Part shown: piece by piece, positions 46,118 through 54,949 of the stretch
Layout of the letters: each line of letters opens with the position of its first letter
How positions within the stretch are numbered: the stretch's first letter is position 1
From: Hyphomonas polymorpha PS728
GTDB lineage: Bacteria > Pseudomonadota > Alphaproteobacteria > Caulobacterales > Hyphomonadaceae
Direction of reading: 5' to 3'
Length of the DNA stretch: 64,000 bases
Assembly: GCF_000685315.1 (NCBI RefSeq)
Contig: NZ_ARYM01000001.1
Coordinates: 1-64,000, forward strand
The notes under the pieces: generated by a model
Told to the model about the DNA's origin: nothing
The model's input: only the letters and a program-made list of their open reading frames with translations
Database searches by the model: none
Translations under genes and position numbers: made by a program

Positions 46118-48088
46118 TTATTCTTCCGCCAGAACTTCCTGGAGGAACATGGTTTCTGCCTCGCGCTGGGCTTCGCGGTTCGATTTCTTGCGGAAGCCGT
46201 GCCCTTCATCCATCGCCATCAGGAACCAGGCTTTCACGCCATTGGCCTTGACCGCTTCAAGGATCTGCTCAGCCTCCGTATACGGAACGCGGGGGTCGTT
46301 ATAGCCCTGAATGACGAAGAGGGGCTTGGTGATCTTCGAGGCATTCTTCAGCGGCGAAATCTCGTCAAAGAAGGCGGCAATGACAGGGTCCCGTTCATCG
46401 CCATATTCGGCCCGGCGAAGGTCTGCGCGGTAGCCTTCGGTATTCTCGAGGAACGTCTTGAAGTCCGAGATACCAACAATGTCGATGCCGCCGGCAAGCC
46501 GGTCTGCGTAATCGATCATCGAGGCGAGAACCATGTAGCCGCCATAGGAGCCTCCATGGACGATCACCTTATCACTGTTGAGATCGGGCTGTGCTTCGAT
46601 CCAATCCAGCAGGGCGCCGATATCTTCGACAGACTTTTTCCGGTTGAGGCCGTTATCGAGCGAGACATAGGTTTTGCCATAGCCGGAGGACCCGCGGACA
46701 TTGGGCACTACAACCGCGATGCCAAGCTCATTGGCCCAATATTGGTAGGAGGAGGCAAAGCCGGGGCGCGACTGGCCTTCCGGCCCGCCATGGATGGAGA
46801 TGATCACCGGATGCGGGCCTTCGCCTTTCGGCCGGTAGATGAAGGCGGGAATATCCATGCCGTCCGCATTCAGATAATCGAAGAGAACCGGCTCAATGAA
46901 GGCGTCGGGGTTGAGGCCTCCGGTTTCCGCTTCGGTCCAGCGGGTGAGGTTCAGCGTTGCCACATCGAACGACCAGGCGTCAGCCGGGCTGGTGGCGGCA
47001 TTGAAGGTGAAGCCGACATGGCTGCCGCTGCGGGAGAAGACGAGGCCCGAAGCGATGCCCACAGGCAGGGTAGGGCCGGGGCGCACATGGCCACTTTCGA
47101 CCTCCAGCAGATGGATCGTGCCAAGGCCGCCTTCATTCAGCGTGAAGGCCACCGTATTGCCATCGGGCGAGAGCGTCCAGTCGGACACGCCCCAGTCGAT
47201 ATCTCCGGTATAGTTGGTGAAAGTGCCATCGGGCGCGATACGAACGAGGTTGGTGAACTCGCTGTCCTTGTCGGTGGCGGTGAGGATCGAGCCATCGGCA
47301 AGCAGCGCGCCGCCGGAATAGGAGACCGTTTCGCCAGGATTGATCTGCGTCAGCTCGCCGGATGTCAAATCCAGCACGAAGAGACGGCTTTCGGCAATGG
47401 AAATATAGCGCTGCAGCAGCAGTTTTGATCCGTCATCGGACCAGTCGACCGGGCCAATGGCGCCTTCGCCTTCCAGCGCCACGCGCACACTGGCGGGGTC
47501 GGCCGGGTTGCCCACGATGATGTCATTGTTCGGGTCGCCCGGATTGGTGCGGGCCCAGGCGGCAAGCTGGCCGTCATCGGCCCAGAGGGGCGAGCCATTG
47601 CGCGTGCCCGGCTCGGTGAAGCCCGTGATTGTGCCGGTCTGCAGGTCGAAGCGGTAGCCCTGGTAATATTCATCCCCGCCCTTGTCGCGGGCGAAGAGGA
47701 AGGCGCCGCCTTTCGGGCTCATCGCGGCGTTGCTGACCGTTTCGTTGAAGAAGGTGAGCTGCCGGCGCGCCCCGCCGGGCGCCTTCACTTCATGGATCTG
47801 ATTGGTGTCGCCAAACCGTGTGGTGATCAAGATGCTGCCATCGCCGGTCCAGTCCAGGAAGCCATGGCTGCGGACATTCTCATAAGCAGAGAGACGTTCG
47901 GAAACGGCAGCGGGGATTTCCGGAATCGATTCGAGGACGAGATTGCCCCGGGTCACGCGCTCGGCGGCGACCGTTGGGGCGGCAGCTTCAGTGAGTGTGG
48001 CGGCAGGCGCCGTAGCGGTCTGGGCGCAGGCGGCAAGAGCAGCGGCAAGCACTGCAATAGACACGAGGCGAAGGCTGCGTCGTTTCAT
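46118..48088 (-). CDS. S9-family prolyl-oligopeptidase-like lipoprotein
   Basis: 656 residues. A lipoprotein signal ends at Cys21 (LAAALAACAQ). The first 400 residues form a beta-propeller with repeated strands such as PVDWSDDGSKLLLQR and DWTLSPDGNTVAF. The hydrolase domain has the S9 nucleophile HGGSYGGYMVLASM, acid in VIQGYNDPRVPYTEAEQ and histidine in MDEGHGFRKKSNR. S9 peptidases of this type cleave short peptides. It would act in the periplasm or at the outer membrane. Confidence 0.92.
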   Translation of the reverse strand: MKRRSLRLVSIAVLAAALAACAQTATAPAATLTEAAAPTVAAERVTRGNLVLESIPEIPAAVSERLSAYENVRSHGFLDWTGDGSILITTRFGDTNQIHEVKAPGGARRQLTFFNETVSNAAMSPKGGAFLFARDKGGDEYYQGYRFDLQTGTITGFTEPGTRNGSPLWADDGQLAAWARTNPGDPNNDIIVGNPADPASVRVALEGEGAIGPVDWSDDGSKLLLQRYISIAESRLFVLDLTSGELTQINPGETVSYSGGALLADGSILTATDKDSEFTNLVRIAPDGTFTNYTGDIDWGVSDWTLSPDGNTVAFTLNEGGLGTIHLLEVESGHVRPGPTLPVGIASGLVFSRSGSHVGFTFNAATSPADAWSFDVATLNLTRWTEAETGGLNPDAFIEPVLFDYLNADGMDIPAFIYRPKGEGPHPVIISIHGGPEGQSRPGFASSYQYWANELGIAVVVPNVRGSSGYGKTYVSLDNGLNRKKSVEDIGALLDWIEAQPDLNSDKVIVHGGSYGGYMVLASMIDYADRLAGGIDIVGISDFKTFLENTEGYRADLRRAEYGDERDPVIAAFFDEISPLKNASKITKPLFVIQGYNDPRVPYTEAEQILEAVKANGVKAWFLMAMDEGHGFRKKSNREAQREAETMFLQEVLAEE

Positions 48089-48239
48089 GGCGGTTTCCCC
48101 ATCAGAAGTTTTTCATGACGTTTTGTTTAGTGCTTTCAGCCTCGCCGTCACGCCTTTTTCAGTTCCTGGGCTTCACATCGCCGCTACATTCAGGGTCTAA
48201 GGCTGAAACATGTTTGCCGATGGCACGGAGGAGCAGGGC

Positions 48240-49565
48240 ATGGGTCGGTTCAGGGCAGGGATGATTTCGGCAGTGGCAGCGGTCTTGATGGCCGCATGCC
48301 AGTCCGCGCAAAATGAAGTGCCCCCGCCCGCATCGCTTCTCTCGCCGCAGATCACCGAGACAGACGCGGCCCCGCCGGTTGCCGAGGCGCCTCTGGTGCT
48401 GATGATCGGGCTGGACGGGCTCAACCCGCCGATGATCGACCGCTGGGACGCGCCAAATCTCAAGGCGCTGGCCGCGCGCGGCGTGCGGGCCGAAGCCATG
48501 CGCCCGGTGATGCCGAGCGTGACCTTCGTGAACTTCTATTCGCTGGCGACCGGCCTTTACCCCAAGCATCACGGGATGGTGGAGAACTATCCCTATGACA
48601 AAGCCGCCGACGAGCAGTTCGACCGCGCCACCGGCCCGCAGGAGGAGCGCTGGTGGCAGGGCGAGCCGATCTGGATCACCGCTGAAAAGCAGGGCCTGCC
48701 CACCTCCATCATGTTCTGGCTGGGTTCCGAAGTGGCCCATGATGGCGTGCGTCCCACGCGCTGGACGCCCTATGAACACAACAAGCCCTATCAGGACCGG
48801 GTGGACGAAGTGCTCGGCTGGTATGATGCGCCCGAAGCTGAGCTGCCCCGTTTCGCTGCGATCTATTTCGACCGGGTGGACACAGCCGCGCATTATTTCG
48901 GGCCGGGGTCTGACAAGGCAAAGGAAGCGGTTGCTGAGGTGGATGGCTATGTTGGCCAGCTCGTCGAAGGGCTGGGCGCGCGCGGCCTGCTGGAACGCAC
49001 CACCGTGATCGTGGTGTCAGACCATGGCATGGTGTGGGTGGATCCGGCCAAGGTGCTGGACATCGGCCAATTCCTGGACCTCACCGCGCTGAACGTGCCG
49101 CAGTTCAACGGCCCCTATGGCGGCTCCAACCATCCCTTCCTGCACATCTATGGCGAGGGCGAAGCGCTGGAGAAAGCCTATCAGGGCCTGAAGAATTTCG
49201 ACGAGCATATCCATGTCTACAAGCGCGGCGAGATGCCCGCGCACTATCATTTCGACCACCCGACGCGCGGGCCGGATCTCTTCCTCGTGGCCGATCCGGG
49301 CTGGTCGGTGCGCAATGCCAATCTCGGCGGCTGGCGCGCGCCGATCCCCGGCCAGCACGGCTATGACAATCTCCATCCCACCATGGCGGCCACCTTCATC
49401 GCCGCTGGCCCGGTCTTCCCGGAAGGGGAGATGACCGCCCCGTTCGAGAATGTGAACGTCTATCTGATGATCGCCTGCGCGCTCGGCATCGAGCCGGCAG
49501 AAACCGATGGCGACCCGGCGGTGGTGGAGCAGGTGACCGGCGGGCGCTGCCCGGCGGCGCGATAG
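48240..49565 (+). CDS. Nucleotide pyrophosphatase/phosphodiesterase-type lipoprotein
   Basis: 441 residues from ATG 48240 after GGAGGAG; an upstream ATG would add 10 residues before the signal. Lipobox LMAAC near residue 20. The alkaline-phosphatase fold motifs are LMIGLDGLNPP (metal Asp), MPSVTFVNFYSLATGLYPKH (Thr nucleophile), DRVDTAAHYFGP (Asp, His), VVSDHGM (Asp, His) and GQHGYDNLHP (His). This set fits the ENPP-like phosphodiesterases, which split nucleotide pyrophosphates or phosphodiesters. It lies on the opposite strand from the S9 peptidase, 151 bases away. Confidence 0.9.
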   Translation: MGRFRAGMISAVAAVLMAACQSAQNEVPPPASLLSPQITETDAAPPVAEAPLVLMIGLDGLNPPMIDRWDAPNLKALAARGVRAEAMRPVMPSVTFVNFYSLATGLYPKHHGMVENYPYDKAADEQFDRATGPQEERWWQGEPIWITAEKQGLPTSIMFWLGSEVAHDGVRPTRWTPYEHNKPYQDRVDEVLGWYDAPEAELPRFAAIYFDRVDTAAHYFGPGSDKAKEAVAEVDGYVGQLVEGLGARGLLERTTVIVVSDHGMVWVDPAKVLDIGQFLDLTALNVPQFNGPYGGSNHPFLHIYGEGEALEKAYQGLKNFDEHIHVYKRGEMPAHYHFDHPTRGPDLFLVADPGWSVRNANLGGWRAPIPGQHGYDNLHPTMAATFIAAGPVFPEGEMTAPFENVNVYLMIACALGIEPAETDGDPAVVEQVTGGRCPAAR

Positions 49566-49572
49566 GGGCGTA

Positions 49573-49998
49573 TCAGTCCGACAGCCGGTCGATTTCCTCG
49601 CCGACGAGGCTCGCCAGTTCAGGATTGTTCTGCTGCAGCTCATTCATCCGCGCCATGATCCGCATCTGCGCGGCGCCGATATCCTGCGCGCGGGCGCTGA
49701 GGGCCGCAGCGGCTTCCACCTGTTTCATGCCCGACCCTTCCAGGGCCTCCGTCAGGTTTTTCATGCCCAGCGCCGCGGTGCGAATCTCCGCGGCTGCGGC
49801 GCGCGCGCTGGCCTCATCGGTCACACCGTCCAGCGCGTCGGCCACGCGGGTCATCTCCTTGACATAGGCAGACGCCATGTCCTTGCCTGACGACGCCCGG
49901 GTGATGCTCTGACCGTCAGTCTCACCTGTCTGTCCGCCGCAGCCGGAGAGTGAAAGCGTAGCCGCGAAAAGAGCGGCAGCTAGGAAGGTGCGTGTCAT
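49573..49998 (-). CDS. Small helical lipoprotein
   Basis: 141 residues from ATG 49998. Signal with lipobox LSLSGC. The mature protein is almost wholly helical and polar (RVADALDGVTDEASARAAAA, ..AEIRTAALGMKNLTEALEGS), likely a helical bundle. Function unknown. The stop lies 8 bases from the convergent phosphodiesterase stop. Confidence 0.7.
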   Translation of the reverse strand: MTRTFLAAALFAATLSLSGCGGQTGETDGQSITRASSGKDMASAYVKEMTRVADALDGVTDEASARAAAAEIRTAALGMKNLTEALEGSGMKQVEAAAALSARAQDIGAAQMRIMARMNELQQNNPELASLVGEEIDRLSD

Positions 49999-50087
49999 GG
50001 CCTTGTATCCTTCAAGAAGTCGCAAGCCAGAATTCCGCTTGCACCCTCTCTAACCCCTTTCACGGTCAAATCCGGACATTTGCAGGG

Positions 50088-51326
50088 TCAGGAATAACGC
50101 GCTTCCACCTTCGGCGCCGTATTGCCGGCCTTCACCGCCTCCAGACACGCGGCGAGGTCGGCGAGGTAGTCATCGGCCACTTCGGCATGTTTGGGCGAGA
50201 GCATCAGGTGCAGGCTTGGCGGCTCCACGGTGAAGGAGGTGAACCAGCCGCGCTGGCGCATCGCGCTGTAAAGGGCGAGCGTGTCTGCTTCCGGATGGCG
50301 GAAGGCGACGAGGCCGAGCAGCGGGCGCCCGAGCACTTCAAAGCCGAGCGCGCGCACGCCGTCCTCGATTCGCTCCCGCGTCTGGCAGACGAGGCCCTGT
50401 TTCTCCCGGTAACCGGAGACGCCAAGCACATTCATCACCGCCCAGGCCGCCGAGATGGCGCCGCCCGGCCGCGTGCCTGCCAGCGTGGGTGTCTTCATGG
50501 GCGCGCCCGACCAGTCATGCAGGGTGAACGGCATATGCTTGTAGAGCTCGGCTGAACGGAAGAGGACCGTGGAGGCGCCCTTGGCGCAGTAGCCATATTT
50601 GTGCAGGTCCGCGCTCATCGATTTCACCGCAGGCACGGCAAAGTCGAAGTCCGGCACGGGCACGCCGTTCATCCGCGCGAAGGGGGCAAAGTATCCGCCG
50701 ACGCAGGCATCCACATGCAGCCACACGCCTTTCTCCTCGGCCACTTTGCCGAGCTCGGCGATGGGGTCGATGATGCCGTGGGGAAAGTTCGGGGCCGAGC
50801 CGACCATCATGATCGTGGCCTCGTCGATGGCCTCCGCCATAGCGGCGGGGTCGGCTTCATAGCTGCCATCGGTTTTCAGGGGCACGCTGCGGATTTCGAT
50901 GTCCATCAGCAGCGCGGCCTTGTGGAAGGCCAGGTGGCCGGAACGGGGAATAACGATATTGGCGCGGTCCTTAGGCTTGCCATTGGCGCGGGCATAATCC
51001 CGCGCGGTCTTGATCGCCATGGTGATCGAATCGGTGCCGCCGGAGGTGATGGCGCCCGCCGCGCCCTCCGGGCCGTGCAGCAGGCCGAGCGCCATGGAGA
51101 TCACATCCTTCTCCATCTGTGCCAGCGAGGGGAAGGCGAGGGGGCCAAGGCCATTCTCCGCCATGAACAGGCCATAAGCCTCATGCTGGAGGGCGTGCAC
51201 ATCCTCCCCTGCATTGAAGACATAAACCGCCGTCTTGCCTTCCCGCCAGGCCACATCGCCTGCGCCGCGGCTCAGCATTTCTGCGCGCACCTCGTCCCAG
51301 GGGCGGCCCTCTTTGGGCATCTGCAT
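50088..51326 (-). CDS. Sphingosine-1-phosphate lyase-like PLP decarboxylase/lyase
   Basis: 412 residues, shorter than eukaryotic S1P lyases, which carry a membrane anchor. The motifs are those of the group-II decarboxylase fold: ITSGGTDSITMAIKTARDYA, the Asp in WLHVDACVGGYFAPFAR and the PLP lysine in SADLHKYGYCAKG, where HKYGY-x-x-KG is typical of S1P lyase. The enzyme would split a phosphorylated long-chain base into an aldehyde and phosphoethanolamine. Several alphaproteobacteria make sphingolipids, so a role in their breakdown is plausible. No other sphingolipid genes are seen here. Confidence 0.85.
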   Translation of the reverse strand: MQMPKEGRPWDEVRAEMLSRGAGDVAWREGKTAVYVFNAGEDVHALQHEAYGLFMAENGLGPLAFPSLAQMEKDVISMALGLLHGPEGAAGAITSGGTDSITMAIKTARDYARANGKPKDRANIVIPRSGHLAFHKAALLMDIEIRSVPLKTDGSYEADPAAMAEAIDEATIMMVGSAPNFPHGIIDPIAELGKVAEEKGVWLHVDACVGGYFAPFARMNGVPVPDFDFAVPAVKSMSADLHKYGYCAKGASTVLFRSAELYKHMPFTLHDWSGAPMKTPTLAGTRPGGAISAAWAVMNVLGVSGYREKQGLVCQTRERIEDGVRALGFEVLGRPLLGLVAFRHPEADTLALYSAMRQRGWFTSFTVEPPSLHLMLSPKHAEVADDYLADLAACLEAVKAGNTAPKVEARYS

Positions 51327-51540
51327 GGCGGTCCTCCTCCGTTTTCAGGCTCTGTTTGCGCAGGAGAGTAGAGGCGAACTCCCCAACTGGCCACCCGCTG
51401 CAGGTTACCTGTTCTTGTCACCCGAAAAGCGCTGGGGAAAAGAAAAACCTCGCCCGTTGTGCGAAGCCCGTTGCGAGGCTAAAGCCACCGCCTTAGTTTG
51501 TACCTGAAACGAAAAATTAACGGGGATGCAGAGCGCCAGC

Positions 51541-52011
51541 ATGACGGACTATATCGGTTACGAAGCGCTTTCCCAGGCAGCCATGCGCGGTGTCGTGCGC
51601 GAAGCGCTGCGCCGCGGGAAGACCAATGGCGGCCTGCCGGGCGAGCACCATTTCTACATTTCCTTCCGCACGCGGGCGCCCGGCGTGAAGATTCCGCCCC
51701 AGCTCGTGCAGCGGTTCCCGGAAGAGATGACCATCGTGATCCAGCACCAGTATTGGGATCTGGAAGTGTATGACGGGCATTTTGAAGTCGTGCTGAAATT
51801 CTCCGGCGTGCCCCAGCACCTGTCGATCCCGCTGGCGGCGATCACGCGCTTTGTGGATCCTTCGGTGAATTTCGGTATCGCGTTTGAAGCCCAGTCCAAG
51901 GATGCCGGCGTCATTGCCCCGGCAACGGCTGCGCCGGTTGAGGAGCCTGCGCCGACGCAGAAGGCCGCTGGCGAAACGGTGGTCAGTCTCGATGCGTTCC
52001 GGCGCAAGTAA
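51541..52011 (+). CDS. sspB: ClpXP adaptor SspB, alphaproteobacterial type
   Basis: 156 residues from ATG 51541; an ATG five codons earlier (51526) is equally possible because neither has a clear Shine-Dalgarno site. SspB brings ssrA-tagged proteins to ClpX. The substrate-binding domain is seen as YEALSQAAMRGVVREALRRG, GEHHFYISFRTRAPGVKIPP and HFEVVLKFSGVPQHLSIPLA. A disordered Ala/Pro linker (about 118-145) ends in VVSLDAFRRK, the ClpX-binding tail. It connects functionally with the tmRNA at 40 kb. Confidence 0.93.
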   Translation: MTDYIGYEALSQAAMRGVVREALRRGKTNGGLPGEHHFYISFRTRAPGVKIPPQLVQRFPEEMTIVIQHQYWDLEVYDGHFEVVLKFSGVPQHLSIPLAAITRFVDPSVNFGIAFEAQSKDAGVIAPATAAPVEEPAPTQKAAGETVVSLDAFRRK

Positions 52012-52026
52012 GCCCGGACAGGCACA

Positions 52027-52479
52027 TTGAGCACCGAAGAGAAACCCCGCGTTACCGACGCCGAAATGCTGGCGCGGTTCCAGAATTCCAAGAAACGCCC
52101 GCCCTGTTCGGAGACGCTCGGTATGCGCCTGGCGGACCTGAATCAGGACAGGCAATGGGTGAAGATGGAGTTCGACGTTTCGCCGAGCTTTGCCAACCCC
52201 ACCGGCGCGGTGCAGGGCGGCTTCATCGCGGCCATGCTGGACGAAGCCATGAGCACGGCAGTGATCATCGCGTCCAATGTCACCATGACGGCGCCGACGC
52301 TGGAAATGAAGACCAGCTACCTGAAGCGCCTGATGCCCGGCAAGGCGAGCGTCGAGGCGCGCATCCTGAAGCTCGGCAAATCCGCTGCCTTCATGGAGGC
52401 AGACTGTTTCGATGCAGACGGCGAACTCGTTGCGCGCGCCACGGCCACCGCGATCCCGATGGCCTTCAAGCGGCTCTGA
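52027..52479 (+). CDS. PaaI-type hotdog thioesterase
   Basis: 150 residues from TTG 52027, the only start giving a full-length domain; an ATG at 52066 is shorter. The hotdog signature is FANPTGAVQGGFIAAMLDEA (catalytic Asp/Glu region) followed by TMTAPTLEMKTSYLKRLMPG. It should hydrolyse an acyl- or aryl-CoA. It is 15 bases after sspB and abuts a second thioesterase, so all three may be one operon. Confidence 0.88.
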   Translation: MSTEEKPRVTDAEMLARFQNSKKRPPCSETLGMRLADLNQDRQWVKMEFDVSPSFANPTGAVQGGFIAAMLDEAMSTAVIIASNVTMTAPTLEMKTSYLKRLMPGKASVEARILKLGKSAAFMEADCFDADGELVARATATAIPMAFKRL

Positions 52480-52953
52480 GTGTCCATGGCTTTCGACAAG
52501 GCAGCCTACTGGCAGGCGATTTTTTCCAATCCCTCCCACATGCCGCCGGCCACGCAGTTTCTCGGCTTTGAGCCCCTTGGCTGGGACGTTGATGCCGGAT
52601 GGTGCGAGGCTGCATTCCTCCTGCCGCGTGAGGCTTCCAATCCGGCAGGCGACGCTCAGGGCGGTATGGTCACCGCCGCGCTCGATGAGGTGATGAGCCT
52701 TGCCGGCTCCATGGTGCAGGATGGGCCAGCCATGGCGCCGACGCTGCAGATGACGATCAGCTTCATCCGCCCGGTTCCGGTCGGCCGGCGCATTCTCGGC
52801 CGGGGAGAGGTCATCCGCCGGGGGCGTCAGGCGATCTTTACCGAAGGCTGGTTGCGTCTTGAAGATGGCACGCTGCTGGCTCAGGCCACCGCCAGCTGCA
52901 TCCCGCGCGCGGTGCCGCTGGGCGATGCAGACGCCAGGAATCACCAGCCATAG
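52480..52953 (+). CDS. Second PaaI-type hotdog thioesterase
   Basis: 157 residues from the GTG adjacent to the previous stop, or 155 from the ATG at 52486. It has the same fold: SNPAGDAQGGMVTAALDEVM and AMAPTLQMTISFIRPVPVG. It is related to its upstream neighbour, so a tandem duplication is likely. Both are small enough to form dimers of hotdog subunits. Substrate unknown; a P450 follows. Confidence 0.87.
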   Translation: MSMAFDKAAYWQAIFSNPSHMPPATQFLGFEPLGWDVDAGWCEAAFLLPREASNPAGDAQGGMVTAALDEVMSLAGSMVQDGPAMAPTLQMTISFIRPVPVGRRILGRGEVIRRGRQAIFTEGWLRLEDGTLLAQATASCIPRAVPLGDADARNHQP

Positions 52954-53035
52954 GGCCTGCCCCCGCGTGATGGGGCGCCAACCTTCCGGATATCGGTTAC
53001 ACTAGTCCCATAGAGTCATTGGGAGGAAACCGGCC

Positions 53036-54280
53036 ATGGCTGACGGGAACCGGCCGCCGGAAGGCGTGACACAAACCATTCTGGAACTGATGCCGGATAA
53101 TCCGGCAGCGCGGGACAATCCACATCCTCTGCTCAAGGCCTTGCGGGAAAGCTGCCCCGTGATGCGGGATGAGACGATCAAGACCTGGTTGCTGACGCGG
53201 TATCGCGACATCCGCGAGACCTCGAACGATCGCAGCTTTGTGCGCCATCCCTCAAAGGCGGAGCGGGGCACGCTGGCGGGTGGGGGCGCCGCCCGCGAGG
53301 ATCAGGAACCTCCCCAGGAAGCCCCGTTGAGCATGTTGTTCCTGGACGATCCAGATCATTCCCGCGTCCGCCTGCCGATTGCCAAAGCGTTTTATGCCCG
53401 CATTCACCGCATGCGTCCGGACATCGAGGCGATGATCGATTCGGTGATCGATGCGGCGCCTTTGGCTGGCCGGTTTGACCTGATGGAGCTGATCGCGGTG
53501 CCGATCCCCATTCTCGTTATTTCGCGCATTCTGGGCGTGGATGAAGACCGGTTGGTTGAATTCCGAAAATGGTCTGAACAGGTGATTCTCGGTCTGAAAC
53601 CCACGCGGACGCCGGAAGAAGACATGCAGCTGTTCTCCGGCGGCATGGCGCTGATGGCCTACTTTACCGAACTGATGGAAGCCCGCCGCGCCGCGCCGAA
53701 GGATGATCTGGTTACGGACCTTGTCCAGATGCAGGGGAGCGGCGAAGCAGACCTGCGCGACGAGGAACTCCGCTCCAATCTGTTGGGGCTGCTCGTTGGC
53801 GGAAACCTGACGACCACAGACCTGATCGGCAATGGCATCTGGCTGTTCCTCACCCATCCGGACCAGGCGGCTCTGCTCCGTGCCCAGCCCCAGCTTGCCT
53901 CGCAGGCGGTGGAGGAAGTGCTGCGCTATGAGGCGCCGGTCACCATGTCGTCCCGCATTGTGCCGGACGCACGCACGGTGGGCGGCTGCCCGATGAGCCA
54001 GGGGCAGCCGGTCTGGATGATGCTGCCGGCGGCCAATCGCGATCCGGAAATCTTCGAGGCGCCGGAAGTGTTTGACATTGCCGTCAAGCGCACGGGCCAT
54101 GTCGCCTTCGGCGGCGGCGCGCACATCTGCATCGGTGCGCCGCTGGCGCGGATCGAGGCGCGGCAGGTGTATCTGAAACTGCTGACGCGGTATCCCAACC
54201 TCAAGCTTGCCGGGCAGGATCTTTCCTGGCGGCCGCTGCCCTTCTTCCGGGGTCTGGAGACGCTGATCGTGGAGGGGTGA
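53036..54280 (+). CDS. Cytochrome P450
   Basis: 414 residues. GGGAGGAAACCGGCC precedes the ATG. The haem-thiolate loop is FGGGAHICIGAPLARIE at about residues 358-374, with the cysteine. The ExxR pair is in EEVLRYEAPV, and the I-helix reads LLVGGNLTTTDLIGNG, in which the usual acidic residue before the conserved Thr is replaced. Soluble bacterial P450s of this size use ferredoxins; none is next to it. Substrate unknown. Confidence 0.93.
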   Translation: MADGNRPPEGVTQTILELMPDNPAARDNPHPLLKALRESCPVMRDETIKTWLLTRYRDIRETSNDRSFVRHPSKAERGTLAGGGAAREDQEPPQEAPLSMLFLDDPDHSRVRLPIAKAFYARIHRMRPDIEAMIDSVIDAAPLAGRFDLMELIAVPIPILVISRILGVDEDRLVEFRKWSEQVILGLKPTRTPEEDMQLFSGGMALMAYFTELMEARRAAPKDDLVTDLVQMQGSGEADLRDEELRSNLLGLLVGGNLTTTDLIGNGIWLFLTHPDQAALLRAQPQLASQAVEEVLRYEAPVTMSSRIVPDARTVGGCPMSQGQPVWMMLPAANRDPEIFEAPEVFDIAVKRTGHVAFGGGAHICIGAPLARIEARQVYLKLLTRYPNLKLAGQDLSWRPLPFFRGLETLIVEG

Positions 54281-54287
54281 GGGCGCT

Positions 54288-54650
54288 CTAGCCGTCCATC
54301 GCTTCGGCCAGCATCCAGATCCCGTCGCGCTCCGCCTGCCGCCGCTCGACCAGCAGGCGGGCAACCTGATGGTCGTCCTCGAACACATTGCCGCAGAGGC
54401 TGTCGAGCAGGGCCTTGGCCAGATTGTCGAGGTCCATCCAGGGCGCCGTGCCGGCATATTCCATCACGATATGCACGCTGTAATCACCATACCCCGGCCG
54501 CAGGCGCGGGAAGTCCTTGCGGAAGAACTCCTTCAGCAGGGTTTTATAGTATTTCGTCTGGGTGGTGAGCCCCGTGCAGGAGACTTCGAGCGCTCCATCC
54601 TCAGTGATGCGCGCGCGGACTTTGCCGGAGGAAATCCAGTCTGAAATCAT
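54288..54650 (-). CDS. RusA-like Holliday-junction nuclease family protein (tentative)
   Basis: 120 residues. The C-terminal half matches the RusA pattern of acidic residues: WMDLDNLAKALLDSLCGNVF then EDDHQVARLLVERRQ, that is D-x-DN, K-x-x-LD-x-L-x-G and DD-x-QV. RusA resolves four-way junctions. The ATG overlaps the stop of the toxin-like gene by 4 bases (ATGA), so it is the third gene of that operon. No phage genes are nearby, where RusA usually occurs. Confidence 0.62.
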   Translation of the reverse strand: MISDWISSGKVRARITEDGALEVSCTGLTTQTKYYKTLLKEFFRKDFPRLRPGYGDYSVHIVMEYAGTAPWMDLDNLAKALLDSLCGNVFEDDHQVARLLVERRQAERDGIWMLAEAMDG

Positions 54651-54949
54651 TTCAAAGAACCATCCTCTTCCGGAGGATATTTCTGGCGGGCGTCGAGAAT
54701 GCGCTCGACGTCCAAATGGTAGGCGTCAGGCAGGGTATAGATCACGATCAGCGAGGTTCGAGGCACCACAAGTTCGCGTGTGCCTTCAACACGGCCTTCC
54801 CTGCCCAGCAGGGGAAAGCCCTCCAGTTGCGCAAGTGTTGTAAAGACGGCGGTTAGAAGGCGGTCCAAGCCTTGCGCGCTGCGGGGTTGGAGCCATTCAG
54901 CAAGCTGTTCCAGATCGGCTTCGGCATCGGCCGAAAGCCTAATGTGCAT
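54647..54949 (-). CDS. ParE/RelE-type toxin
   Basis: 100 residues. The fold of ParE/RelE toxins is seen in IRLSADAEADLEQLAEWLQP (first helix pair) and the C-terminal strands RTSLIVIYTLPDAYHLDVER followed by ILDARQKYPP, with the basic/aromatic residues typical of ParE. ParE-type toxins poison gyrase and RelE-type toxins cut mRNA; the subtype cannot be told here. It overlaps the antitoxin by 11 bases. Confidence 0.8.
   Translation of the reverse strand: MHIRLSADAEADLEQLAEWLQPRSAQGLDRLLTAVFTTLAQLEGFPLLGREGRVEGTRELVVPRTSLIVIYTLPDAYHLDVERILDARQKYPPEEDGSLK

Noticed and set aside
45431-47428. A 665-codon open frame on the + strand
   Set aside because: It lies opposite the GST and S9 peptidase genes, whose motifs are clear. 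Long antisense frames are common in GC-rich coding sequence.
54288-54650. A prophage remnant because of the RusA-like gene
   Set aside because: No capsid, integrase, lysis or attachment sequence lies nearby; the gene is overlapped with a toxin-antitoxin pair.
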